Position numbers and translations under genes: made by a program. A DNA stretch of 8,827 nucleotides from an uncultured Clostridium sp. (GTDB lineage: Bacteria; Bacillota; Clostridia; Lachnospirales; Lachnospiraceae), in contig NZ_URHZ01000128.1 in assembly GCF_900547735.1 (NCBI RefSeq), positions 1-8,827 of the forward strand. The letters are read 5' to 3'. Below, piece after piece: positions 1-6,552 of the stretch (its first letter is position 1; the number at the start of each line of letters is the position of its first letter). Under the pieces are notes generated by a model. The model ran no database searches. It was not told where the DNA came from and was given only the letters and a program-made list of their open reading frames with translations.

Positions 1-97
1 ATTCCCCCTCACCACACTCTGCAAACCGGGACTGAAGACTCACAACCTCCCTCTCTCAATCCCAAACCCCGACCATCTGCCTGAAACGCTTACACCT

Positions 98-1315
98 TTA
101 TGCTTTCATCGGAAGAACAACCGTAAAACAGTTTACCCCCTTTTCGTCCGACTCTGCCCGGATTTCTCCTCCGTGTTCTTTTACAATGCTCTCCGCAATC
201 GAGAGACCCAGCCCGTAGCCGGGAACGTCGCTTCTGGACGGATCGGCCCGGTAAAACCGGTGGAAGAGCTGTTTTATCTCATGCCCGGTTAGGGCTTTTC
301 CTTCGTTGGCCACGGAGAGGACGGCTTCCCTGCCGGACGAGGCAGTCAGAGCGACCGTGATTAAGCCTCCCTCCGGGCTGTATTTGCAGGCATTATCGAG
401 CAGTATGTCGGCAAGCTGCCTCAGCTTTTCCCCGTCTCCATTTATCCTGATTTCTTTATCCACTTCATACGAAATCCTTTTTCCCATTTCAAAAATAAGC
501 GGCTCAAACGTCATGATGCTGCTGTTGACAACAAAACTGAGATCCAGGGAACGGAAGGCGGCCGAAGCGTTTTCGGAGTCGCTGCGGGCGAGGGTGAGAA
601 GACTTTCCACGAGTTGTTTCATGCGCTCCGCCTCGGCCCGGACTCGTTCGATCCGCAGGCGGTTTGTTTCGTCCGGCACAACATCCGGCTGCGACAGCAT
701 ACCGGCATTGGAGAGGATGACGGTGAGCGGTGTCTTCAGTTCATGGGAGGCATCCGCGACGAACTGCCGCTGCTGATCCCACGCTTTTTCCACGGGTTTT
801 ACGGCCCATCCCGACAGGATGACGGAAAAGAGAAAGAATGCGGCAAATGCGCAAAAACCAATCACGGCAGAATAGACAATCTGTCGGCGCAGGGAGTTCT
901 GTTCCGCGTAAATATCTGAAAATACATACCGGATTCTGCCGTCAGGTCCCTTATTTCCCCGAAGATAGCGCAGATGCTGCTCCTCCAGGGTTCCGGCCGG
1001 TTTTCCCCTTTCATTGACCAGGGAGATTAAGGCTCCGGCATCGCTGCCGTCCGTGCCTGTCAGCCTGTTTTTCGTTATTGTGACGGTCCCGTCCGTTCCA
1101 ACATCCGCTATGAGCACAGGCGTTTCCTCCCTTCGGGGAGGCGGTGGGTTATTGGCGGGAAAGTCTTCTTTCATCGCGGTGTGCAGGGCATCCATGCTTC
1201 TTTGGCGGTATCCCGTTTTGGTGGAGTAGTAGAGTGTCATAAAAATAGATACCAGCAGGATTGTGACAATGATCATCATGATGGTGACAAATTTCCAGCG
1301 GAGTTTTTTGATCAT
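98..1315 (-). CDS. Sensor histidine kinase of an OmpR-type two-component system
   Basis: This is a 405-residue membrane histidine kinase that would autophosphorylate and pass phosphate to the regulator encoded just upstream. The N-terminus has a transmembrane helix (about residues 9-29), then a ~115-residue extracytoplasmic segment with a proline run near 57-60 and no fold I recognise, then a second helix (about 147-169). No clear HAMP domain separates it from the dimerisation/phosphoacceptor helix, whose H-box ASHELKTPLT carries the predicted phosphorylated His191. The ATPase domain shows the N-box LLDNACKYSPEGG (Asn308), an F-box near 350-355 (LFHRFYRAD), and the G2 loop YGLGLSIA (367-374). 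The G1 region reads NEGKAL instead of DxGxG, a variant seen in other kinases. The start overlaps the regulator stop as ATGA (1312-1315), implying translational coupling. The kinase assignment is firm; the ligand is unknown. Confidence 0.95.
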   Translation of the reverse strand: MIKKLRWKFVTIMMIIVTILLVSIFMTLYYSTKTGYRQRSMDALHTAMKEDFPANNPPPPRREETPVLIADVGTDGTVTITKNRLTGTDGSDAGALISLVNERGKPAGTLEEQHLRYLRGNKGPDGRIRYVFSDIYAEQNSLRRQIVYSAVIGFCAFAAFFLFSVILSGWAVKPVEKAWDQQRQFVADASHELKTPLTVILSNAGMLSQPDVVPDETNRLRIERVRAEAERMKQLVESLLTLARSDSENASAAFRSLDLSFVVNSSIMTFEPLIFEMGKRISYEVDKEIRINGDGEKLRQLADILLDNACKYSPEGGLITVALTASSGREAVLSVANEGKALTGHEIKQLFHRFYRADPSRSDVPGYGLGLSIAESIVKEHGGEIRAESDEKGVNCFTVVLPMKA

Positions 1316-1986
1316 TCCGCCACCTCCATCCGGTAGCCGATATTTCGCACAACCGCAATGCGGACGGAAGAGTCCAGCAGCAGAAGCTTTTTACGGAGAA
1401 AGGAGATATAGGCCTCCACGCTGTTTGCATTTACATTGCAATCATAGCCCCACACTTTCAGCAGCAGAGTCTCCTTTGGAAGATACTGGCTGCTGTTCTG
1501 AATCAGCAGGCGCATCATCTCATTCTCTTTTGCGCTCAGGGAAACCTCGCGCTCCCGGCAGCAGAGTTTTGAGGAGGACGGGGTGAGGAGCAGATCCCCA
1601 AAGGAGAAGCTGTCCGGTACGATATCGGCCTGGCGGCGCAGGACGGCGCGGAGACAGGCCAGAAACTCGTCATTTTCAAAAGGCTTTGTCAGGTAATAGT
1701 CGGCGCCCGCATCCAGCCCCCTCACCCGGTCGGCCAGTTCCGAGCGGGCGGTCAGCATGAGGACCGGGGTCATGATATGTTCATTTCTAAGCCGCGTTAA
1801 TATTTCGTAGCCGTTAAGTCCCGGCAGCATCACATCCAGTACAATGGCGTCGTGAATGCCGCTCCTGGCAAAGTAGAGCCCCTCCGTCCCCGTGTGGGAG
1901 ATATCGGCGGAGTAGCCGGAATTGTTCACAATATCAGCCAGAGTGGCGGCCAGCCGTTTTTCATCTTCTATAATCAGAATGCGCAT
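1312..1986 (-). CDS. OmpR/PhoB-family response regulator
   Basis: This is a 224-residue DNA-binding response regulator, partner of the kinase that follows it. The receiver domain (about 1-118) has the acidic pocket (Glu7, Asp8), phosphoacceptor Asp51 in LDVMLPG, Thr79 and Lys101 in LTKPF. The C-terminal winged helix (about 125-223) has the typical ending VRNIGYRMEV. An upstream in-frame ATG-less extension to 2070 exists, but I place the start at 1986. Translation there begins MRILIIEDE, the classic receiver N-terminus, and a GGAGG (1995-1999) sits 8 bases upstream. The extension would also run into the tandem repeat. Upstream and divergent is the lipoprotein gene, whose promoter region carries repeats like an OmpR-family operator, so that gene is the natural candidate target. 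Family is certain; regulon is inferred. Confidence 0.95.
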   Translation of the reverse strand: MRILIIEDEKRLAATLADIVNNSGYSADISHTGTEGLYFARSGIHDAIVLDVMLPGLNGYEILTRLRNEHIMTPVLMLTARSELADRVRGLDAGADYYLTKPFENDEFLACLRAVLRRQADIVPDSFSFGDLLLTPSSSKLCCREREVSLSAKENEMMRLLIQNSSQYLPKETLLLKVWGYDCNVNANSVEAYISFLRKKLLLLDSSVRIAVVRNIGYRMEVAE

Positions 1987-2021
1987 ATAAAATTCCTCCG
2001 GATGGTTTATCGTAGATACAG

Positions 2022-2199
2022 TCACTAAATTCGCAGAAACCTCATTAAAGTGTTCAGATATGACTCGCACTAGGTTCGAAAGGACCTCACCAGGTGCTCA
2101 TAGTATATCTGATCACTAAATTCGCAGAAACCTCATTAAGTGTTCAGATATGACTCGCACTAGGTTCGGAAGGACCTCACCAAGTGCTCATAGTATATC
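2022..2199. repeat. Tandem pair of ~88-bp structured repeats
   Basis: Two copies lie head to tail (2022-2109 and 2113-2199), each running from TCACTAAATTCGC to TAGTATATC. They differ by one A deleted in an A-run and two substitutions. The right-hand part of each copy (2057-2109, 2147-2199) folds as an imperfect hairpin: GATAT/ATATC, ACT/AGT, GCAC/GTGC, then AGGTTC/GGACCT closing a four-base loop. The left part has weaker CACT/AGTG complementarity. The plus strand gives a G-U pair and a GNRA loop (GAAA or GGAA); the minus strand gives an A-C mismatch, so a plus-strand RNA fits better. The pair sits 35 bp upstream of the response regulator start. It could be a structured RNA, a mobile palindromic repeat or a regulatory site; I do not recognise the family. 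Confidence 0.85.
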
Positions 2200-2200
2200 A
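2192..2200 (-). promoter_or_regulatory. Possible extended -10 promoter of the regulator-kinase operon
   Basis: On the minus strand this reads TGATATACT, an extended -10 (TGn plus TATACT). No good -35 is seen at 16-18 bp. If used, the transcript would start near 2185 and have a ~200-base leader that includes the tandem repeats. The other repeat copy has the same TATACT but lacks the TG. Weak, motif-only evidence. Confidence 0.3.
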
Positions 2201-2221
2201 CGTCTCCCTTATGGAAAACTT

Positions 2222-2269
2222 TGAACTTTCTGTGAATTTCAGCTTCATTTCAGGATGCGCCTTTATACT
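2222..2269 (+). promoter_or_regulatory. Putative activator-dependent promoter of the lipoprotein gene
   Basis: Three consecutive 10-11-bp units end in TTTC(T/A)G: 2222-2232, 2233-2242 and 2243-2253. They are followed 10 bp later by a -10-like TATACT (2264-2269). The expected -35 position has no TTGACA-like sequence and is covered by the third unit. Direct repeats at one-helical-turn spacing in place of a -35 box are the usual arrangement for OmpR/PhoB-family activation. An OmpR-family regulator is encoded divergently next door. That it binds here is inference. Confidence 0.45.
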
Positions 2270-2341
2270 CCCGTTAACAGATGGATATCTGAGGCGGCCG
2301 GCAAGGCGGGTGTGCCGTCATCAATGTAAAAGGAGAATTTT

Positions 2342-4315
2342 ATGAAGAAAAAAGCAGTCTTTTGTGTACTTTTGGCCGGAGGCATTCTGATGGCCGGATG
2401 CCAGAACAAACAAAATGCCGCAATAACGGATACGACAGCGGCGGCAGATGAAAATAGTGAAAAAGAAACATCGGAGGTAACAGGCCGTGTTACGGAAATC
2501 TCGGATACGGAGATTTCATTATCCACCGGGGGCTCCGGCCGGGGTGACAGAGGCGGCCGGAATGAGGGCGGCGGGGAGCGGAACAGGAATGATGATGGCC
2601 GGGAGCCGGATGGAAATAAACAGAAGTCGGGCGAAGATGACAAAAAGCCAGGCAGAGACAGCCAAAAAACAGACGGGGATAACCGCGGACCGAATGAAGA
2701 CAGCCGGAAACAGCAGGGGAAAGGCGGAGAAAATGAGAGTGCACCGGAACAGGGGGATGAAAGGCAGGGACAGGAGAATGAAAGGCAGGAACAGGGGAAT
2801 GAAAAGCAGGGACACGGAGACGGTAAACCTTCCGGAGAGTCAGGCGAGGAGAGGCCTGAGAGCAGGACGGTAACGGCTGTTCTGACCTCCGCCACCGAAT
2901 TCCTTAATGAGGAAGGCGGCATCATCAGCGTTTCTGATATTAAGACCGGAGATATCGTCACTGTAGAGATTGACTCGGAAAATACGGCCGTTAAGGTGAC
3001 GGTCGCCGGCCTTTCCGGACAGATGGGGCAGGGGGGGCCCGGTGAAATGGGCGGTCCTGGAGGCGGTCATTCCGAACCTGAGACTTATGAGGCCGCAACG
3101 GAATATTCCGGGGATACGGAGACTGAGGGAGAGACGTATTCCTCCACAGGAAAAGATGAAAACGCCGTCCACATCTTAAACGGGGCGAATGTTTCAATGA
3201 GGGATTTTACGGTGACGAGAACCTCACCGGACAGCACCGGGGGAGACAGCGCCAGCTTTTACGGAGTCGGAGCCGCGATCCTGGTTACCGGCGGCACCGC
3301 GGATATAAGCGGAGCGGTGATTGATACGGATGCCGCCGGCGGAGCAGGCATCTTCAGCTACGGAAGCGGCAAGGCAAATGTATCCGATTCGGTGATAACA
3401 ACGAAGCAGGATACGTCCGGCGGAATCCATGTTGCCGGAGGGGGAACCCTCCATGCCGAAAATCTGACGGTGGAAACATACGGGGAGTCTTCCGCCGCCA
3501 TTCGGAGCGACCGGGGCAGCGGTGTCATGACGGTCAAAGGCGGCAGCTACACATCAAACGGAACAGGCTCCCCAGCCGTTTATTCCACGGCTGATATTAC
3601 GGTCGAGAATGCCGTGTTGACGGCGGCCGGCTCGGAAGCCGTCTGCATTGAGGGGCTGAATTCATTGAAGCTTTTAAATTGCGAACTGACGGGAAATATT
3701 CCTGAAAATGAGCAAAACGACTGCAACTGGACCGTAATATTATACCAGAGCATGTCGGGAGATTCCGAGGTGGGAAACAGCACGTTTGAGATGACGGGAG
3801 GAAGCCTGACTTCGAAGAACGGAGGACTTTTCTATACAACCAATACGGAAAGCACGTTTTATCTGAATAACGTAGATATAACGCCCTCCGCCTCCAATGA
3901 TTTTTTCCTGAAATGTACCGGGAATGCCAATAAGAGGGGATGGGGAACGAGCGGCGCCAACGGAGCCGACTGCACCTTTACGGCAGACAGCCAGACGATG
4001 GCGGGCGATATCATCTGGGACAGCATCAGCAGCCTGACATGCAGCTTCGGGGACAACAGCGTGTTTACGGGAGCATTCGTCAAAGACGATTCGAATGCCG
4101 GAAACGGAGGCGGAGGCCGCGCCGAGCTTATCATTGATGCATCCTCCACCTGGAATGTGACGGGAGACAGCACGCTCTCTTCACTGAAATGCTCGGGCCG
4201 GATTGTGGGCGCAGATAAAAAAACGGTTTCTATCTTAGGAACCGATGGTACGGAGTATGTCAAAGGAGAAGGAAAATATACAATCACAGTGGATTCCTAC
4301 AGCAGTTCCGTCTGA
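2342..4315 (+). CDS. Secreted lipoprotein with low-complexity linker and right-handed beta-helix-like domain
   Basis: This 657-residue surface lipoprotein has a signal peptide ending in LMAGC, with Cys20 the predicted lipidated residue. Residues ~46-62 (VTGRVTEISDTEISLSTG) and ~176-222 (TVTAVLTSATEFLN...) together resemble a DUF5666-type small beta domain. Between them lies a hydrophilic Gly/Glu/Asp/Arg/Gln-rich segment (~63-174), probably disordered. A Gly/Met-rich linker (~223-245) leads to repetitive beta-strand/turn sequence from ~275 to the end, with recurrent patterns such as DISGAVIDTD, NVSDSVITT and HAENLTVET typical of a right-handed parallel beta-helix. No catalytic motif of a pectate lyase is evident, so adhesion or polysaccharide binding is more likely than enzymatic activity. 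AGGAG (2331-2335) lies 6 bases before the ATG. It is divergent from a two-component system. Architecture is well supported; function is not. Confidence 0.88.
   Translation: MKKKAVFCVLLAGGILMAGCQNKQNAAITDTTAAADENSEKETSEVTGRVTEISDTEISLSTGGSGRGDRGGRNEGGGERNRNDDGREPDGNKQKSGEDDKKPGRDSQKTDGDNRGPNEDSRKQQGKGGENESAPEQGDERQGQENERQEQGNEKQGHGDGKPSGESGEERPESRTVTAVLTSATEFLNEEGGIISVSDIKTGDIVTVEIDSENTAVKVTVAGLSGQMGQGGPGEMGGPGGGHSEPETYEAATEYSGDTETEGETYSSTGKDENAVHILNGANVSMRDFTVTRTSPDSTGGDSASFYGVGAAILVTGGTADISGAVIDTDAAGGAGIFSYGSGKANVSDSVITTKQDTSGGIHVAGGGTLHAENLTVETYGESSAAIRSDRGSGVMTVKGGSYTSNGTGSPAVYSTADITVENAVLTAAGSEAVCIEGLNSLKLLNCELTGNIPENEQNDCNWTVILYQSMSGDSEVGNSTFEMTGGSLTSKNGGLFYTTNTESTFYLNNVDITPSASNDFFLKCTGNANKRGWGTSGANGADCTFTADSQTMAGDIIWDSISSLTCSFGDNSVFTGAFVKDDSNAGNGGGGRAELIIDASSTWNVTGDSTLSSLKCSGRIVGADKKTVSILGTDGTEYVKGEGKYTITVDSYSSSV
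2756..2818 (+). repeat. Three 21-bp in-frame tandem repeats in the lipoprotein gene
   Basis: Units 2756-2776, 2777-2797 and 2798-2818 share the core ATGAAAGGCAGG. They encode DERQGQE, NERQEQG and NEKQGHG (residues 139-159). They form the most regular part of the disordered linker and preserve frame, so copy-number change would alter linker length only. Confidence 0.8.
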
Positions 4316-4358
4316 ATGATATCGGAAGGAGCTATCCGGCGGAAATAATGTTCTTATC

Positions 4359-4392
4359 GGGGCCAAAACGTATGAAAATGCGTTTTGGCCCC
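4359..4392 (+). terminator. Hairpin terminator after the lipoprotein gene
   Basis: There is a perfect 12-bp inverted repeat, GGGGCCAAAACG / CGTTTTGGCCCC, with a 10-base loop, 44 bases after the lipoprotein stop. The base is very GC-rich. No U-tract follows (GTTGCTCT), so it is either an atypical intrinsic terminator or a 3'-end-stabilising hairpin. Confidence 0.6.
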
Positions 4393-4421
4393 GTTGCTCT
4401 GCTTCAAACGGAGCTCTTTCT

Positions 4422-4490
4422 GTTACTGTTCATAGGCAGTATTCCGCGAAGCGTGTTACTGTTTACAGCACATGCGGTGTGAACAGTAAC
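4422..4490. repeat. GTTACTGTT direct and inverted repeats
   Basis: GTTACTGTTCA occurs at 4422-4432 and GTTACTGTTTAC at 4455-4466. Their inverted counterpart GTGAACAGTAAC is at 4479-4490. The second and third copies form a 12-bp hairpin (one G-U pair, 12-base loop). The first copy could instead pair with the third over 11 perfect bases. A smaller hairpin, GCTGC/GCAGC (4496-4511), follows. The cluster fills part of the 338-base gap between lipoprotein stop and the next start. Role unknown; dispersed intergenic palindrome or leader/terminator structure are both possible. Confidence 0.7.
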
Positions 4491-4526
4491 CTCTTGCTGC
4501 TGTCAGGCAGCGTCAAAGAGCCGGTC

Positions 4527-4556
4527 TTGCCATGAATTCTGTAATTATGGTACAAT
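4527..4556 (+). promoter_or_regulatory. Sigma-A-type extended -10 promoter
   Basis: TTGCCA (4527-4532), an 18-base spacer, then TACAAT (4551-4556) preceded by TGG, an extended -10. Transcription would start near 4563. This rules out the in-frame ATG at 4555, which lies inside the -10 box, and supports the downstream start at 4654. Confidence 0.75.
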
Positions 4557-4653
4557 GACCATAAAGTGGGCATTATACCTGCGCATGCCGGGTTCTGCGT
4601 TTACCGCTGAAATCCGTCGCATATTCCAGAAAAAAATGGGGGAACAGATACAT

Positions 4654-5307
4654 ATGAAAGATTTTATCAGGGATGATGATTTATTTTCACTCTGCGGCCT
4701 GAACTGCGGGCTCTGTACGATGCATATCGACGGATACTGTCCCGGATGCGGAGGCGGGGAGGGAAACCAGTCCTGCCGGATTGCAAAATGCAGTTTGAAA
4801 AGAAACAGTGAAAACAACAACAGGGAAAACAGAAACAGTGAAAACAATAACAGTGAAAACAACAGTGAAAAAGACGGGCCCGGCGGGGAAAAAATAGATT
4901 ACTGCCACCAATGTCCTGATTTTCCCTGTGAGAAATATGAAACGATCGACGAATACGATTCTTTCATTACACACCGCAACAGGAGAAGCGATTTAGACAA
5001 GCACCGGAACATCGGGAAAGAAGCATATCAGGAGGAGCAGAGGAGAAAGACGGAGATACTCGGTGAACTTCTGGAAAATTATAATGACGGCCGCAGAAAA
5101 AGCTTTTTCTGCCTGGCGGTTAATCTTTTAGAATGCGGTGAACTGCAGGCGGTTATGGGCCAGGTGAAAGCCTGTCCGGATCAGGCCGGTCAAACGATAA
5201 AAGAGAGGGCGGCCTGTGTGGTAAAGCTGCTGCAGGGCGCCGCCGACAAACGGGGGATTGTGTTGAAACTGAAAAAGAAGCCAAAACAGGAAAATAAACT
5301 ATATTAA
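4654..5307 (+). CDS. Cysteine-rich DUF3795-like protein
   Basis: This is a 217-residue, probably cytoplasmic protein with no signal peptide or membrane helix. The N-terminal half matches the DUF3795 pattern: CGLNCGLC (Cys14, 18, 21), CPGC (29, 32), CRIAKC (41, 46) and CHQCPDFPC (84, 87, 92). These ten cysteines probably bind zinc or an Fe-S cluster; the family function is not established. An insert of Asn, Ser, Glu and Arg (about 50-80) separates the third and fourth cysteine groups and is encoded by short imperfect repeats. The C-terminal part (~100-217) is helical, charged and ends in a Lys-rich tail. The start at 4654 is chosen because GGGGGA (4638-4642 region) precedes it and the promoter -10 overlaps the alternative ATG at 4555. 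It is followed by an independently promoted hydrolase gene. Confidence 0.82.
   Translation: MKDFIRDDDLFSLCGLNCGLCTMHIDGYCPGCGGGEGNQSCRIAKCSLKRNSENNNRENRNSENNNSENNSEKDGPGGEKIDYCHQCPDFPCEKYETIDEYDSFITHRNRRSDLDKHRNIGKEAYQEEQRRKTEILGELLENYNDGRRKSFFCLAVNLLECGELQAVMGQVKACPDQAGQTIKERAACVVKLLQGAADKRGIVLKLKKKPKQENKLY
4801..4869 (+). repeat. Imperfect AACAGTGAAAAC repeats in the DUF3795-like gene
   Basis: The short unit AACAGTGAAAAC and close variants (AACAGGGAAAAC, AACAGTGAAAAA) recur about five times with 12-18-base spacing. They encode the NSENN/NRENR stretch at residues ~50-72. Coding-frame slippage expansion of a loop is the likely origin. The purine-rich strand creates a spurious Leu/Phe-rich reading frame on the opposite strand. 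Confidence 0.75.
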
Positions 5308-5324
5308 TTATATTATTTAAGGTA

Positions 5325-5353
5325 TTGACATAAAATTTTTATTCAATTATGCT
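5325..5353 (+). promoter_or_regulatory. Sigma-A-type promoter of the C45-like hydrolase gene
   Basis: A perfect -35 TTGACA (5325-5330), 17-base spacer and TATGCT (5348-5353) lie in an AT-rich gap just 18 bp after the preceding stop. The start site would be near 5360. This indicates the hydrolase can be transcribed separately from the gene before it, and excludes the in-frame ATG at 5349, which lies within the -10. Confidence 0.75.
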
Positions 5354-5402
5354 CAATTCAAGAGTTACCGGTGGCTCTCAAAACAGAAAAGGAGAGCAAA
5401 TT

Positions 5403-6431
5403 ATGTATCATGCAAGGTTTAAGGGAACACATCACGAAATCGGATTAAAATGGGGCGGCCTGCTGCTGAAAAACGGCAAGAATCTGCTGGAAGGAGTTCC
5501 TTTTCCAATTACGGAGGAACGGATTTCATTCAGCAGGCAGTGTCTTCCGTTTTATCAGGAGTATTATCCCGAAGTGCTGGAAGAGATAGAGGGAATTGCA
5601 AAGGGACAGAAGAGTTCTTCGGAGAAACTGCTGGCCGTGCTTCTCAGCATGTACTGCATTATGCCGGATAATAAATGTTCCTGCGTGGCGTATAAGAGTG
5701 AAGGCCACATCATTCTGGCCAGAAACAGCGATTTTCTGACCGCAATTGAGAAACTGTATATGAATTGCATTTATAAGTTTGATACATCCGGAAATGGCGG
5801 ACGCCCATATTCCTTCCAGGGCAACACCACCGCATTTGTGGAGATGGAGGATGGTGTGAATGAGCACGGCCTGGCGATTGGACTGACCTCCGTGTATCCT
5901 GCCGTTCTGGGCGCCGGTCTGAATGCGGGGATGCTTTTACGGTACGGCCTGGAACGGTGCAGAACGGTGAAGGAGTTCACGGAGGCGCTGAAAGTGCTGC
6001 CCATTGCATCCAGCCAGACGATTACCGCGGCCGACCGGTCGGGAGATATTGCCGTTATTGAGTGTAACTGTGAGAGTATAAGCGTGGAACGTCCGGACGG
6101 GAAACGCGGTTATGTTTCGGCCGTCAATTCATTCCATTCTGAGAAAATGCAGCGGTATACGTGCCGGGATATTGATGACTGGAACGCAGAAGAGCGGTAT
6201 CAGACGATTGAAACGGCGTTTCGTTCGGATGAAATACGGGATACGGGATTTGCAGAACGGATATTGTCGGGCCGCTACGGTTTTATGTGTCAGTATGACC
6301 GCAGCACGGGAAAGGACACGGTGTGGTCGGCTGTCTATGATTTGGAAACACTGGAAATCCTGCGCTGTGAGGGGAATCCCTCCAGGAAGAAATTCAGGCA
6401 GGATACGCGCTTCCTGATTACGGGACAGTAA
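5403..6431 (+). CDS. Peptidase C45 / acyl-CoA:6-aminopenicillanate acyltransferase-like Ntn-hydrolase
   Basis: This is a 342-residue predicted cytoplasmic amide hydrolase or acyltransferase. The order of motifs fits the AAT/C45 family: an N-terminal FKGTHHEIGLKWG (6-18), a YYPEVLEEIEGIAKG helix (54-68), the nucleophile region NKCSCVAY with Cys92 (or Cys94), then ARNSDF (106-111), GVNEHGLAIGL (151-161), and AADRSGDIAVIECN (209-222) followed by VNSFHS (241-246). In this family the precursor cleaves itself before the Cys, which would free a ~250-residue chain with an N-terminal nucleophile. There is no signal peptide. Substrates are usually N-acyl amides or small peptides; penicillin activity should not be assumed, and a bile-salt hydrolase is unlikely because the Cys is internal. 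AAGGAGAG (5389-5396) supports the ATG at 5403. Confidence 0.88.
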   Translation: MYHARFKGTHHEIGLKWGGLLLKNGKNLLEGVPFPITEERISFSRQCLPFYQEYYPEVLEEIEGIAKGQKSSSEKLLAVLLSMYCIMPDNKCSCVAYKSEGHIILARNSDFLTAIEKLYMNCIYKFDTSGNGGRPYSFQGNTTAFVEMEDGVNEHGLAIGLTSVYPAVLGAGLNAGMLLRYGLERCRTVKEFTEALKVLPIASSQTITAADRSGDIAVIECNCESISVERPDGKRGYVSAVNSFHSEKMQRYTCRDIDDWNAEERYQTIETAFRSDEIRDTGFAERILSGRYGFMCQYDRSTGKDTVWSAVYDLETLEILRCEGNPSRKKFRQDTRFLITGQ

Positions 6432-6480
6432 CGGCAAAGAAATCTGCTGCCGGAAATAGCTTGGAGGTCTGAGAAGATAC

Positions 6481-6518
6481 TGCGCCGGGGCTGGAATAAA
6501 TCTTTCCGCTCCGGCGCA
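6481..6518. terminator. Hairpin between convergent genes
   Basis: TGCGCCGGGGC (6481-6491) pairs with GCTCCGGCGCA (6508-6518) over 11 bp with one G-U pair. The stem extends inward as GGAA/TTCC past a one-base bulge. It lies between the hydrolase stop and the HxlR gene stop, so it could terminate both convergent transcripts. Neither side has a strong U-tract. Confidence 0.55.
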
Positions 6519-6552
6519 GACGGCGTTTCGGGAATTTTACCCTTGGTCCTGT

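Noticed and set aside
1..97. Left-edge sequence after the first kinase stop
   Set aside because: I see no gene, hairpin with a T-tract or repeat there.
306..776. Plus-strand open frame opposite the first histidine kinase
   Set aside because: It is a shadow of the kinase gene; the kinase motifs are complete and the plus frame shows no recognisable domain.
1987..2070. N-terminal extension of the first response regulator
   Set aside because: The receiver domain begins at residue 1 of the shorter product with an ideal GGAGG 8 bases upstream, and the extension is encoded by the intergenic repeat.
2022..2199. Tandem repeat as a known riboswitch or as IS ends
   Set aside because: It does not match any riboswitch core I can recall, and no transposase or target-site duplication is visible. 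It is kept as an unassigned structured repeat.
2263..2961. 232-residue open frame on the minus strand across the lipoprotein start
   Set aside because: Its Ser/Phe/Pro-rich sequence is the complement of the purine-rich low-complexity linker. It has no family motif or convincing start, and covers the lipoprotein signal peptide and promoter region.
4555..4653. N-terminal extension of the DUF3795-like protein
   Set aside because: The ATG at 4555 lies in the predicted -10 box, and the extension has no ribosome binding site or family resemblance.
4545..4862. Minus-strand frame encoding Leu/Phe/Ser repeats resembling a membrane peptide
   Set aside because: It is the complement of the AACAGTGAAAAC repeats inside the DUF3795-like gene. 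The plus-strand frame has clear cysteine motifs, promoter and ribosome binding site.
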